NCBI GenBank assembly: GCA_963841945.1
Contig: CAWJFC010000034.1
Coordinates: forward strand, 124,001 to 188,000
Reading direction: 5' to 3'
Length of the DNA stretch: 64,000 bases
Source of the DNA: Acidiflorens sp963841945
GTDB taxonomy: Bacteria > Acidobacteriota > Terriglobia > Terriglobales > Acidobacteriaceae
Shown here: piece after piece, positions 18,047 to 26,117 of the stretch
Layout of the letters: each line of letters begins with the position of its first letter
Position numbering within the stretch: position 1 is the first letter of the stretch
Made by a program: the position numbers and the translations under genes
Notes under the pieces: model-generated
Seen by the model: the letters and a program-made list of their open reading frames with translations, nothing else
Database searches by the model: none
What the model was told of the DNA's origin: nothing

Positions 18047-18247
18047 ATGTTCGCATTTTTGCTGTGGTGCGTTCTCTTCGTCCTTTGCTGGCCGCTGGCT
18101 CTCCTGGCGCTGATCCTCTATCCGTTCGTGTGGCTTTTGCTGTTACCGTTTCGCCTCGTCGGAATCGCAGTCCATGGAGTGCTGGCGCTGGTGCGCGAGA
18201 TTTTTCTGCTTCCGGTGCGCCTGATACGCGCGCCGTTTCGTGTTTGA
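18047..18247 (+). CDS. Small hydrophobic membrane protein (66 aa)
   Basis: Almost the whole chain is hydrophobic (MFAFLLWCVLFVLCW... then LLLPFRLVGIAVHGVLAL), with two or three membrane segments and Arg-rich turns near the C-terminus (RLIRAPFRV). A clear Shine-Dalgarno (tggagg) precedes the ATG by 7 nt, which supports a real gene. I do not know the family. Confidence 0.7.
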   Translation: MFAFLLWCVLFVLCWPLALLALILYPFVWLLLLPFRLVGIAVHGVLALVREIFLLPVRLIRAPFRV

Positions 18248-18338
18248 CGGATTGAATTAGAATGAGCAGGAATCAGCGCGAATAATCAAGAGGAACACAG
18301 ATTGGTCCGGCAGGCTTGAACCGGTTCATAATCGCGCT

Positions 18339-19022
18339 CTAGCCCTCCATCGTCTTCAGAGTGCCGCTGATCAGCAGCGGCGGTTCGGTAGCACGCTGCA
18401 CATCTTCGACGCTCAAACCGGGCGCAATCTCTTCCAACACGAGTCCGCCCGCCGTCACTCGCAAGTAGGCCATTTCGGTAACAATCGTATCCACGACCTT
18501 CACCCCCGTCAGCGGGAGCGTGCACTTCCTGAGAATTTTCGGCTGGCCCTCGCGAGTCGCGTGTTCCATGGCGATGATGACACGACGAGCGCCGGCGACC
18601 AGATCCATCGCTCCGCCCATGCCCTTCACCATTTTTCCGGGGATCATCCAGTTGGCGAGGTTGCCCTGCTCGTCGACCTCCATCGCGCCGAGGACGCTCA
18701 GGTCGATATGGCCACCGCGAATCATGGCGAAGGAATCGGCGCTCGAGAAGTACGCGGTGCCGGGAAGTTCGCTGACCGTTTCCTTGCCCGCGTTGATCAG
18801 GTCGGCGTCTTCCGTGCCTTCGAGTGGATAGGGACCGATGCCAAGCATGCCGTTTTCGCTTTGCAGGATCACGTCCATGCCTGGCGGAACGTGATTAGCG
18901 ATCAGCGTCGGCATACCGATGCCGAGGTTGACGTAGAATCCGTCGCGCAGTTCGCGCGCAATGCGCTTGACGATGCGATCGCGCTTTTCGAGATCTTTAG
19001 AGGGCTTGGGAGGTGTCGACAT
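18339..19022 (-). CDS. scoB: 3-oxoacid CoA-transferase, subunit B
   Basis: With subunit A it moves CoA from succinyl-CoA (or another acyl-CoA) to acetoacetate. The catalytic Glu lies in the SENGMLG motif near residue 80. Other family markers are NLGIGMPTLIANH, GGHIDLSVLGAMEVD and GMGGAMDLVAGA. At 227 aa it matches the family. It lies 95 nt downstream of scoA. Together they would link acetoacetate to acetyl-CoA metabolism, and acetoacetate is also the product released by the BKACE enzyme encoded at 36506-37489 (family knowledge). Confidence 0.93.
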   Translation of the reverse strand: MSTPPKPSKDLEKRDRIVKRIARELRDGFYVNLGIGMPTLIANHVPPGMDVILQSENGMLGIGPYPLEGTEDADLINAGKETVSELPGTAYFSSADSFAMIRGGHIDLSVLGAMEVDEQGNLANWMIPGKMVKGMGGAMDLVAGARRVIIAMEHATREGQPKILRKCTLPLTGVKVVDTIVTEMAYLRVTAGGLVLEEIAPGLSVEDVQRATEPPLLISGTLKTMEG

Positions 19023-19117
19023 AAGTTTTCAGTAGAACGGTAATTCTTCTTAGCTATTTGTCGTTCGCGAGCCAGAGCGATCTGCGAGTACCGAAGTCCA
19101 GATAGCGAACGGCGAAT

Positions 19118-19819
19118 TCATTCTGCAGCTTTCCTTACCGTTCGCCGCTCAATTCTCTTTTCGAACAGTTTTCCCTGGAAGATTCTCTGTACGTACACGC
19201 TCGGCGTGTGCACCATCTCGGGATCAAGCTCTCCAGGCTGAACCAAATGCTCGACCTCCGCGATGGTGACCCTGGCTGCCGTGGCCATCATCGGATTGAA
19301 ATTGCGCGCCGTTTTACGATAGACGAGATTGCCCCATTGATCGCCCTTCCAAGCCTTGACGAAGGCAAAGTCCGCCTTGAGTGCGCGTTCCATGATGTAC
19401 ATGTGGCCATCGAATTCGCGCGCCTCTTTGCCCTCGGCGATGATGGTGCCGACCCCGGTCGGAGTAAAGAACGCGGGGATACCCGCGCCCCCCGCGCGAA
19501 TGCGCTCGGAAAATGTGCCTTGCGGAACGAGATCGAGTTGCACTCGGCCATCCAGAACCATCGCTTCGAGCAGCTTATTTTCGCCGACGTAGGTTCCAAT
19601 GTGGCGTTTGATCTGGCCATTGGCAAGCAGCAGGCCAAGACCGAGGCCATCGACACCCGCGTTGTTGCTGATGGTGGTGAGGTTCTTCGTGCCCTTGGCG
19701 ACGAGGGCGCGGATCAGGTTCTCGGGATTGCCGCACAGGCCGAATCCGCCGACCATGATGGTGGCGCCGTCAAACACGTCCTGGATGGCATCTTCCGCGC
19801 TGGCTACGACTTTGTGCAT
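19118..19819 (-). CDS. scoA: 3-oxoacid CoA-transferase, subunit A
   Basis: Subunit A contributes the CoA-binding glycine loop: VGGFGLCGNPENLI near residue 23, followed by SNNAGVDGLGLGLL. GGAGIPAFFTPTGVGT is also typical. It has 233 aa, standard for the separate A subunit. It is followed by scoB and preceded by tyrA on the same strand with 113 nt between, so it may be the tail of the aromatic operon or start its own transcript. Confidence 0.93.
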   Translation of the reverse strand: MHKVVASAEDAIQDVFDGATIMVGGFGLCGNPENLIRALVAKGTKNLTTISNNAGVDGLGLGLLLANGQIKRHIGTYVGENKLLEAMVLDGRVQLDLVPQGTFSERIRAGGAGIPAFFTPTGVGTIIAEGKEAREFDGHMYIMERALKADFAFVKAWKGDQWGNLVYRKTARNFNPMMATAARVTIAEVEHLVQPGELDPEMVHTPSVYVQRIFQGKLFEKRIERRTVRKAAE

Positions 19820-19932
19820 GGCGGTTGTGATTGTAAATCAAAAAGCGGCTGCGAGCCGCAAGCAACGAGTTTCGAGCTACAACGAGTTTCCACCTGTATC
19901 GGTTGGATTAGTTCTCGCTCTCGGCTACCAGG

Positions 19933-20817
19933 CTAGGGCTTATCTTTCAATCTGATCTCTGACTCTTTGCCTTTTCTGAGCTCATGCGCCTGCTCGAATT
20001 CCGCCGCCAGTTCTCGCGTATCGAGGTTCTCGCGGATATGGGCCAATCGCTGCTCCAGTTTGAGGAGCGCATCGGCGATGTTGCCGCGGTTGGTAATGGC
20101 GATGTCTCGCCACATCGAATAGGGTGAGCCGGAAATGCGGGTCAAGTCGCGGAGCGCGCGGCCTCCGATGTCAAGGAGGGGGGCACCCGGGCCGAATTCC
20201 TCGACCAGCGTCGCGGCCAACGCGGTTGAGATCATCTGCGGCAACTGGCTGATCCAGGCGCAGACGCGGTCATGCTCGGCGGGATCGAGGAGAGCAACAC
20301 GTGCGCCGAGTTTCTCGACGCAGTGGATAAATTCTCCGCACAGGCCGGCATGGGGATTTTGCCGTGGCAGCGGCGTGAACAACCAGGCTGCGCCGTTAAA
20401 GAGGTCGGCGTCGGCGAACTCGACGCCGGCGTTTTCCTTACCGGCCATGGGATGTCCGGCGAGGAAACGCTGAGCTGCCGCGCGGCCGAACGACTTCGCG
20501 GCGCGCTGAACGATTTCTGCCTTCGTGCTGCCGACATCCGTGACCAGCGTGCGCGCGGGCAACGTCGGTCCGAGGCGTTCGATGAGGTCGATGATCGTGA
20601 TGACAGGGGTAGCCAGGACGATGAGATCGCTGCCGCGCACCGCTTCGCCTATGTTAGAAGTGCCTCTCTCGATGGCACCGCAATCCTTGGCGCGCTTGAG
20701 GACAGGAGGGCGATCGCAGCCGACGATTCGTGAGGCGAGGTGCCGCTTCTTCAGGGCGAGCCCGAGCGAGCCGCCGATTAGGCCCGTGCCGATGATGGTG
20801 ACTTGCTTAAACGGCAT
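19933..20817 (-). CDS. tyrA: Prephenate dehydrogenase
   Basis: The enzyme oxidatively decarboxylates prephenate to 4-hydroxyphenylpyruvate for tyrosine synthesis. A Rossmann loop IIGTGLIGGSLG opens the protein. LVTDVGSTKAEIV and FLAGHPMAGKENAGVEFA carry the catalytic His and the prephenate site, and an all-helical dimerisation domain follows. ATG 20817 (MPFKQVTIIG) is preferred because the Rossmann fold begins there; a longer frame from 20880 would overlap the upstream DAHP synthase. It is part of the run trpA-chorismate mutase-aroF-tyrA. Confidence 0.92.
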   Translation of the reverse strand: MPFKQVTIIGTGLIGGSLGLALKKRHLASRIVGCDRPPVLKRAKDCGAIERGTSNIGEAVRGSDLIVLATPVITIIDLIERLGPTLPARTLVTDVGSTKAEIVQRAAKSFGRAAAQRFLAGHPMAGKENAGVEFADADLFNGAAWLFTPLPRQNPHAGLCGEFIHCVEKLGARVALLDPAEHDRVCAWISQLPQMISTALAATLVEEFGPGAPLLDIGGRALRDLTRISGSPYSMWRDIAITNRGNIADALLKLEQRLAHIRENLDTRELAAEFEQAHELRKGKESEIRLKDKP

Positions 20818-20848
20818 TTGTAATTTGCGATGGCTAATTACAAATCGG

Positions 20849-21868
20849 TTACGCGATCGTTCGTCCGATGGCCGGCGCAATCATGCGAATGCTTTCCATC
20901 AGCTCGACGAATTGCTGCGGATAGAGCGACTGCGCGCCATCCGACAGGGCTTTGTCGGGCTGATGATGCACCTCGATCAGGAGCGCGTCAGCTCCGGCAG
21001 CGACTGAGGCGCGAGCCATGGGGGTGACTTTGTCGCGGCGGCCGGTGCCGTGCGACGGATCAGCAGTGATCGGCAGGTGCGAAAGCTTATGGATGATCGG
21101 AATGGCGGAGATGTCCATTGTGTTGCGCGTGTACGTCTCGAAGGTGCGGATGCCGCGCTCGCAAAGAATGATGTCGTAGTTGCCACCCGCCAGCAGATAT
21201 TCTGCGGAACATAAGAGTTCTTCGAAGGTGGCGGAAATGCCTCGCTTGAGCAGGACCGGCTTGCGTACCTTGCCGAGTTCGCGCAACAGGTTGAAGTTCT
21301 GCATGTTGCGCGCGCCGACCTGGAAGATGTCGACGTAGGGGAGCATGAGGTCAATCTGGGAGATTTCCATGACCTCACTAATGACTAGAAGCTTGTACCG
21401 ATCGCCAGCCTCGCGCAGAAGCTTGAGTCCTTCGAGGCCGAGTCCCTGAAATGAATACGGAGATGAGCGTGGCTTGAATGCGCCGCCGCGCAGCACGCGG
21501 GCACCGGCCTGGGCAATCTGCTCGGAGACTTTGAATAGCTGCTCGGGCGATTCCACCGAGCAGGGTCCAGCCATGACGACGATGCTGTTGCCGCCGATCT
21601 CGAGACCGTTAGGGAGCTTGACGATCGTGCCTTCGGGACGGAAGTTGCGACCAGCGAGGCGGTAAGGCGAGGTGATACGGTGCACTTCCTGCACACCGGA
21701 CAGCATCTCGATCTCGCGGGTGTCAAAGTCGGTCTTGGAGCCTACTCCGCCGAGCACGGTCTTGAGCGCTCCGGTGGAGCGGTGGACTTCGAAACCCATC
21801 TGAACCAGTTGATCGATCACATTCTGGATCTGATCTTCACTGGCGGAATCTTGCATGGCTACGATCAT
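20849..21868 (-). CDS. aroF: 3-deoxy-7-phosphoheptulonate synthase, type I-beta
   Basis: This is the first enzyme of the shikimate pathway, condensing PEP with erythrose 4-phosphate. The N-terminal 70 residues form the ferredoxin-like regulatory domain seen in Thermotoga-type enzymes. The TIM-barrel core has VVMAGPCSVES, RGGAFKPRSSPYSFQGLG, QVGARNMQNF, LLKRG and the metal-binding DPSHGTGRRD. The length of 339 aa is standard. Feedback control by Tyr/Phe is usual for the N-terminal domain (family knowledge). Chorismate mutase lies 79 nt upstream. Confidence 0.94.
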   Translation of the reverse strand: MIVAMQDSASEDQIQNVIDQLVQMGFEVHRSTGALKTVLGGVGSKTDFDTREIEMLSGVQEVHRITSPYRLAGRNFRPEGTIVKLPNGLEIGGNSIVVMAGPCSVESPEQLFKVSEQIAQAGARVLRGGAFKPRSSPYSFQGLGLEGLKLLREAGDRYKLLVISEVMEISQIDLMLPYVDIFQVGARNMQNFNLLRELGKVRKPVLLKRGISATFEELLCSAEYLLAGGNYDIILCERGIRTFETYTRNTMDISAIPIIHKLSHLPITADPSHGTGRRDKVTPMARASVAAGADALLIEVHHQPDKALSDGAQSLYPQQFVELMESIRMIAPAIGRTIA

Positions 21869-21896
21869 GTTGGCTCGTTTATCCCCTTGCTTCGGT

Positions 21897-21931
21897 CGTT
21901 AGTCGTTGGTCGTTCGTCGTTCGTCGTTGGA
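21897..21931 (+). repeat. GTCGTT-type heptamer array
   Basis: At least five degenerate 7-bp units of the form gTCGTTs (tagtcgttggtcgttcgtcg and on) fill the gap between the chorismate mutase and DAHP synthase genes. The same motif in reverse orientation precedes mtnA at 16098-16138. Confidence 0.7.
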
Positions 21932-21947
21932 TTTCGGTCGTCGCTAT

Positions 21948-22268
21948 TCAGTCTTCGGTGAGCGAGTCTAACTCCGTTTCCTGGCCGCTGCCGTGCGGTT
22001 GCGGAGCGATTTCGTTCCCCTGAATGCTGCGCATCACGTCGAGCAAGCGCTCGTAGATCTTCGCGAGATCGCGCTCTGCGAGTGGCCCGGCGCTGTTGCG
22101 CTGCACGTTGGCGATTACGTCTTTCTCGCGGTCGGGCTCGTAAATCGCCATCCGCGCATCCCGCTTGAGCCTTCCGATCTCGATGACGGCAGCGGCGCGT
22201 TCGTTGAGCAGCGCCGCCATGCGGCGGTCGACGTCGTCGATCTTCTTACGCCAATCGGAGATATCCAT
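21948..22268 (-). CDS. aroQ: Chorismate mutase, AroQ class
   Basis: The protein is an all-helical 106-residue AroQ-type mutase that converts chorismate to prephenate. It opens with DWRKKIDDVDRRMAALLNERAAAV, where the Arg, Asp and Leu pattern of helix 1 is typical. It continues with R-E-K-D-V (EPDREKDV) in the second helix and ends with an acidic tail. It starts 7 nt after the trpA stop and precedes the DAHP synthase gene. It therefore channels chorismate towards Tyr/Phe inside an operon that also makes Trp. Confidence 0.9.
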   Translation of the reverse strand: MDISDWRKKIDDVDRRMAALLNERAAAVIEIGRLKRDARMAIYEPDREKDVIANVQRNSAGPLAERDLAKIYERLLDVMRSIQGNEIAPQPHGSGQETELDSLTED

Positions 22269-22275
22269 GGAGCTT

Positions 22276-23040
22276 TTAGCTTGGAGCCACCAGCGAACGT
22301 ATAAAGTGTGCCACAGATGCGGATTCCCGTCCCTTGCTTTGTTCGATAACGTGCACGATGGCGCTGCCGACGACGGCTGCTTCGGCGAACTTGCCGACGG
22401 CGGCGAACTGCTCGGGCGTGGAAATGCCGAAGCCGACCGCTACCGGAAGGTTCGAAAATCGGCGGATACGTTTCACCAAAGCTTTCGCATCGCCGGACAT
22501 TTGCTGGCGCTCGCCGGTGACTCCGGTGCGCGAGATGGCGTAGATGAAGCCGGTGGAGAACTCGGCGATCTTCTTCAGACGCTGATCGTTGCTGGTGGGC
22601 GCGGCGAGGAAGATGGTCGCGAGATCATTGCTGCGCGCTTCGCGCAGATATTCGCTGGACTCTTCGATCGGCAGATCGGTGATGAGCGTGCCATCGACTC
22701 CAGCTGCGCGCGCCACATGACAGAACTTGGCGAGTCCCATGCGCAGGATCGGATTGAGGTATGAGAAGACGACGAGTCCTACGGATTGGGAATGCTCGCG
22801 AATCTCGGCCGCGAGTTTGAGGACGTGCTCGAGGCTTGTACCGTGCTTGAGGGCGCGCTCGCTGGCACGCTGAATGACGGGTCCATCGGCGAGCGGATCG
22901 CTGAACGGAACGCCAAGTTCGATGACGCTCGCTCCGGCCTCGATGGCGGCGAGGATGACGTCGCGGGTGGTGGCAACATCGGGATCGCCGCAGGTTACGT
23001 AGGCGACGAGAGACGGTTTCGATTCGAAGTGGAAGGGCAC
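22276..23040 (-). CDS. trpA: Tryptophan synthase alpha chain
   Basis: TrpA cleaves indole-3-glycerol phosphate to indole, which is passed to TrpB. Motifs: VAYVTCGDPD near the start, ELGVPFSDPLADGPVIQ with the catalytic Glu and Asp, FSYLNPILRMG, and the phosphate-binding GFGIS and VGSAIV. The length of 254 aa is usual. Its partner trpB is on the same strand but 6.2 kb upstream, separated by a sedolisin gene and a mobile-looking module. It must therefore now be transcribed either through the insertion or from a new promoter. Confidence 0.95.
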   Translation of the reverse strand: MPFHFESKPSLVAYVTCGDPDVATTRDVILAAIEAGASVIELGVPFSDPLADGPVIQRASERALKHGTSLEHVLKLAAEIREHSQSVGLVVFSYLNPILRMGLAKFCHVARAAGVDGTLITDLPIEESSEYLREARSNDLATIFLAAPTSNDQRLKKIAEFSTGFIYAISRTGVTGERQQMSGDAKALVKRIRRFSNLPVAVGFGISTPEQFAAVGKFAEAAVVGSAIVHVIEQSKGRESASVAHFIRSLVAPS

Positions 23041-23188
23041 GGAAGCATTGTAGATTGTGGAGCGCCTGGTGGAGATTGAGCGGAAGACGGTGAACGATTG
23101 TCGGCAGGCGATTCGAAGGAAGATGCCTGAGGGTTTCCAGCGTTGTTTGTCGCAAGTTTACTATTCAGTAATGTACTCCCCCTTTTGT

Positions 23189-23212
23189 GATCTTTGAAAA
23201 CAAGAGACTTAG
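23189..23212. repeat. Left copy of imperfect direct repeat flanking the PIN/IS1595 module
   Basis: The sequence gatctttgaaaacaagagac (continuing ttag) matches 26181-26203 at 21 of 24 aligned columns, with two mismatches and one gap. It sits about 85 bp beyond the last gene of the trio. Confidence 0.6.
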
Positions 23213-23295
23213 GGGTCGATTATCGCCAGACGGAATTATCCCTTTCACAAACCTTGCAAATAATACATAGCTGAAATTCTGGCAAAAGCCACGTC

Positions 23296-23475
23296 TCAGC
23301 CCCGCTTTCTTTGTTTGAGATACATCAAAACGTTTGCAAGCGGGAGCAGAACAACGGCAGTGATCGCAATCGCCAGCAGTGGATAGCCTCGGTAGTAGGA
23401 CCAAACCAGCGTTGCAACAATGCAAACGTTGATGAGTATCGCCTTATTTTTTGGTGAAAGCGACTTCTCACTCAT
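23296..23475 (-). CDS. Small two-helix membrane protein (59 aa) of the PIN trio
   Basis: The ATG overlaps the stop of the PIN-domain gene (ATGA, 23472-23475), so translation is probably coupled. The product has a short polar N-terminus and two hydrophobic helices (about residues 11-27 and 31-53) separated by a YYRGYP turn. It ends KQRKRG, which suggests a positive cytoplasmic tail. I do not recognise the family. In this position it could be an anchor, an immunity-like partner or an effector; none is shown by the sequence. Confidence 0.7.
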   Translation of the reverse strand: MSEKSLSPKNKAILINVCIVATLVWSYYRGYPLLAIAITAVVLLPLANVLMYLKQRKRG

Positions 23476-24224
23476 GGGCGGTGTTTTTCCTCTTCGGCTT
23501 TGCTGATTTCGACTTTCTCTTCTCCGGCTTCGTTTCTAGTGCCGCCGCTATCGTCTGCTCGAAGCTGAGCGGGATTCGTAGTTTCTTGTTCTGTTTTTGC
23601 TGTGTCTTTGCCATCTGATTTTTCCTGTACAGTCACGTCTATTGGCACGGGAGGATCGCTTGCGGGCATAGAAGGCGGCGCGAGCGGAAGCTCGCCTTGG
23701 CCTCCCATTAGAACCTCTTGAATCGGGATAGTCTCGTCAGGCGGAGGAGGCGGAAGCGGCAAATCGCAAATTCGCATCACGCGAATCTTGAACCGCCTCG
23801 CATAATTTTCGATGTCCCTATCGTCTGAATAGATTAGTGTTGCCGCTTCTGCCTTTGCTATGGCTACAATCTGAATATCAAATTTTACCTTTGCCCACGT
23901 CTCCCACTTCTCTTTGTTGGTCTTTACAGCAGCGATCAGGTCAGACGCTTCAATTGCGGCCCGCGAGTCAAACGGAATGATTTGAAATTTCAATCGGTCG
24001 CTCAGAACCGAAACATATTTGGCTCTGGCTGCCCCCGATCTAACGAGCACTTCGGCCATTGCGGGTGTGGGAATGCCAATCGTGTCGTTTGATGCGTCCA
24101 TCGTCGCCGCGAGATAGGCCACGCGCTCTTGGAACTTCGTTACAGGCTTATTCTCGCGATCCTTGGCTGGAGCTGGATTCGGATGTAACAAGACCACAAG
24201 GTAGGATGAGTCGAAGATAATCAC
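23472..24224 (-). CDS. PIN-domain nuclease-like protein with disordered acidic/proline-rich tail
   Basis: Residues 1 to about 155 form a PIN domain. The acidic metal-binding set is visible at D5 (IIFDSSYLV), E58 (PAMAEVLV), D116 (KFDIQIVAIA) and D134/D135 (YSDDRDI), as expected for a Mg/Mn-dependent RNase. Residues 156-250 are low complexity, starting with a run of prolines and becoming Glu/Lys/Asp-rich. This is longer than a VapC toxin (about 130 aa). The start overlaps the preceding gene by 4 nt and the stop overlaps the next. The upstream partner is much larger than a VapB antitoxin and has no obvious DNA-binding motif, so it is not a standard VapBC pair. Confidence 0.8.
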   Translation of the reverse strand: MIIFDSSYLVVLLHPNPAPAKDRENKPVTKFQERVAYLAATMDASNDTIGIPTPAMAEVLVRSGAARAKYVSVLSDRLKFQIIPFDSRAAIEASDLIAAVKTNKEKWETWAKVKFDIQIVAIAKAEAATLIYSDDRDIENYARRFKIRVMRICDLPLPPPPPDETIPIQEVLMGGQGELPLAPPSMPASDPPVPIDVTVQEKSDGKDTAKTEQETTNPAQLRADDSGGTRNEAGEEKVEISKAEEEKHRP

Positions 24225-24994
24225 TGGGTTTCGTTATCCTCCCCATGCCTCAATTTGTGAAGCTCTTCTAGTGGATCAGACATCTCATTCCACTCACTAC
24301 CTGGAATCGCCCTTAGTTTCTCTATGGTCTCAGAAAAGTTATCTTCGGACAGTGGAGTTTCGTCGAAGGACTGGATTTTAAAGTGATCTAGTTTCCACTC
24401 CCCTTCGTTTCCGCGGCTGTAGGTCGCTATCCCATGAACTCGAACCGTTTGAGAATACAGCGGGGCGAGTTGTTTTGCGACCATTTCATCCGCATCACAA
24501 TAGAAAATAACTTCATCTGCGCGTTGTAAGTGGACTGGCACTGTCTTGTCAAATCCACCTACCCTTTTTAGAATTCCTACTATAGATGCCTTCTCCTTGA
24601 TTGGCCCGTAAGGTTGTGGAAGATCAAGGCTCCGCCCCGGAAACTGAATAACTTTTGCTTTAAGGGAAAGGTTGTTAATTTCACCGACAGCATTGTCTTT
24701 TCTCAACCTGTCGTCTATTCGTTTGTATGCGAGATTTGCTTCGCGCGGGGCCATGCCCCGTGCCGCACTTTGAATTTGGTGTGTGACGCGGGATTCTTCT
24801 TCTGCGTCCACATAGACGACAGATTCATGACTGCCATCTTCGACCTTGAGGAAATGCACGCTCTCCCGATGCCCCATAATGAGCGCGAGATCGGTGAGAT
24901 ATTCCGCGAGGTGGGCCATGGGCATCGTCAGGGGGGTTAACTCCTGTCCTTCTCCACCGTCGATCTTGAATCGGAATTCTTTCCAGTTTGGCAT
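24221..24994 (-). CDS. Uncharacterised protein, first gene of the PIN trio (257 aa)
   Basis: I do not recognise a named domain. The chain is soluble, alpha/beta and rich in charged residues. It begins MPNWKEFRFKIDG and has a helical segment (MAHLAEYLTDLALIMG). A middle part looks like a small beta barrel or OB-like unit (KASIVGILKRVGGFDKTVPVHL, QTVRVHGIATYSRG), and the end is helical and acidic. It recalls proteins of similar size found next to PIN-domain genes in other phyla, from memory only. ATG 24994 is chosen for its strong Shine-Dalgarno (ggaggg, 5 nt before); the frame stays open to 25108. The stop overlaps the PIN gene start by 4 nt. Confidence 0.75.
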   Translation of the reverse strand: MPNWKEFRFKIDGGEGQELTPLTMPMAHLAEYLTDLALIMGHRESVHFLKVEDGSHESVVYVDAEEESRVTHQIQSAARGMAPREANLAYKRIDDRLRKDNAVGEINNLSLKAKVIQFPGRSLDLPQPYGPIKEKASIVGILKRVGGFDKTVPVHLQRADEVIFYCDADEMVAKQLAPLYSQTVRVHGIATYSRGNEGEWKLDHFKIQSFDETPLSEDNFSETIEKLRAIPGSEWNEMSDPLEELHKLRHGEDNETQ

Positions 24995-25046
24995 GGCGGC
25001 CCTCCATGATACACTGATCCTGTCATCATGGAAGTGATAGACATTT

Positions 25047-25078
25047 GGCCCGCGCTGGAACGCGGGCCTTATTTTTTG
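25047..25078 (+). terminator. Strong GC hairpin with T-tract, upstream of the PIN trio
   Basis: An all-GC 8-bp stem (ggcccgcg / cgcgggcc) with a 6-base loop is followed by ttattttttg on the plus strand. This is the shape of a plus-strand rho-independent terminator, although no plus-strand gene lies to its left. On the minus strand the hairpin would sit in the leader about 50 nt before the trio's first ATG. It may insulate the module or control the trio's expression. Confidence 0.6.
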
Positions 25079-25154
25079 TCTGCAAGAAGGCGTTTCCGCC
25101 ACATCCATCGGGAAAGCGGCACTACTGGCTCGAAGAGGTCTAGTTGCCTCTTTC

Positions 25155-26108
25155 CTATGCGCTCGTAGGGCTACTTGCTGATTCCCGTAGTTGTAGCCTT
25201 TTGCCTTCTGCTTGGCTCAGAGCCAGCAAAGCGCGTTCGCTGTCGCTGATTTTCCGAGCGTTGTATCTAAAGTCAAATTCGGAGAGGTATCTGTGCAGGT
25301 GATGCTTACCCACCTGATGATACGTCCCGATGATTCCCCGCTTGAGCAAAGAGAATACGCCTTCGATTGTGTTGGTGTGAATCGTGGGCGTGTTTGCTTC
25401 CGTGCGGGAATACTCGCCCAGACTGTGATTCACCGTATGATGCCCGCCAAATTTGCCTTTCAAGGCATCGTAGGACGCGAAGTTGTCGGTCATCACCGTG
25501 GCGGACGGATGAACATTCTTGCCGAGAATACTTCCCAGATTGTCGCCTGTAACGCGCTCAACATGGAAAGATCGCACGTCGCCATCGCGTTTTACCAACG
25601 CGAATACTGCTTGCTTGTGGCTCTGTGCGTTCGGTCTGCCAACTCGGCCCGTTCTCCGCTTTCCGCCAACGTAGGTTTCGTCTGCTTCGATAACGCCATA
25701 GAGTTTCTGTTTGTTCTTAAATGATGGCTGGCTCATCATGTAGCGAATACGATGAGCCATAAACCACGCAGACTTGTACGTCACGCCCAACATGCGGTGA
25801 AGTTGATGGGCGCTCATGCCTTTCTTGGACGCACAAAGAAGATGGATAGCCAGTAGCCATTTGTTCAGGGGAATGTGGCTATCCTCGAAAATCGTGTTGA
25901 CGGTGACGGTGAATTGCTGTTCACAGTCTCGGCACTTGTAGACGCCCGGACGGACTGGCTTCTTGCTTCCCGGCTTCGCGGTCAGCTTGTATGCTCCCAT
26001 GCCATTGCAGTGCGGGCACACAGGGCCGTCCGGCCATCGCTGACTCTCTAGGAACTGGCGGGCCTTTTCGGCGTCTTGGAAGTGCGGAGTGTCGGCCAGA
26101 TTGAACAT
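25155..26108 (-). CDS. IS1595-family transposase
   Basis: The N-terminus has a zinc-ribbon pair (CPHC ... CRDC) that binds the element ends. The DDE-type catalytic core shows VIEADETYVGGK (first Asp), VMTDNFASYDAL (second Asp) and NTIEGVFSLLKRGIIGTYH (third acidic position with the family's N-x-x-E pattern). It ends with the usual FRYNAR segment. The length of 317 aa is full size and no break is seen, so it may be active. ATG 26108 has a gaggt Shine-Dalgarno 7-8 nt upstream; a GTG at 26117 is the alternative. It is read in the same direction as the trio behind it. Confidence 0.92.
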   Translation of the reverse strand: MFNLADTPHFQDAEKARQFLESQRWPDGPVCPHCNGMGAYKLTAKPGSKKPVRPGVYKCRDCEQQFTVTVNTIFEDSHIPLNKWLLAIHLLCASKKGMSAHQLHRMLGVTYKSAWFMAHRIRYMMSQPSFKNKQKLYGVIEADETYVGGKRRTGRVGRPNAQSHKQAVFALVKRDGDVRSFHVERVTGDNLGSILGKNVHPSATVMTDNFASYDALKGKFGGHHTVNHSLGEYSRTEANTPTIHTNTIEGVFSLLKRGIIGTYHQVGKHHLHRYLSEFDFRYNARKISDSERALLALSQAEGKRLQLRESASSPTSA

Positions 26109-26117
26109 TGGAGCCAC

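Noticed and set aside
23165..23425. 86-codon minus-strand frame after the PIN gene
   Set aside because: Cys/Arg-rich, no start signal. The shifted 59-aa frame overlapping the PIN stop (23296-23475) is far more convincing.
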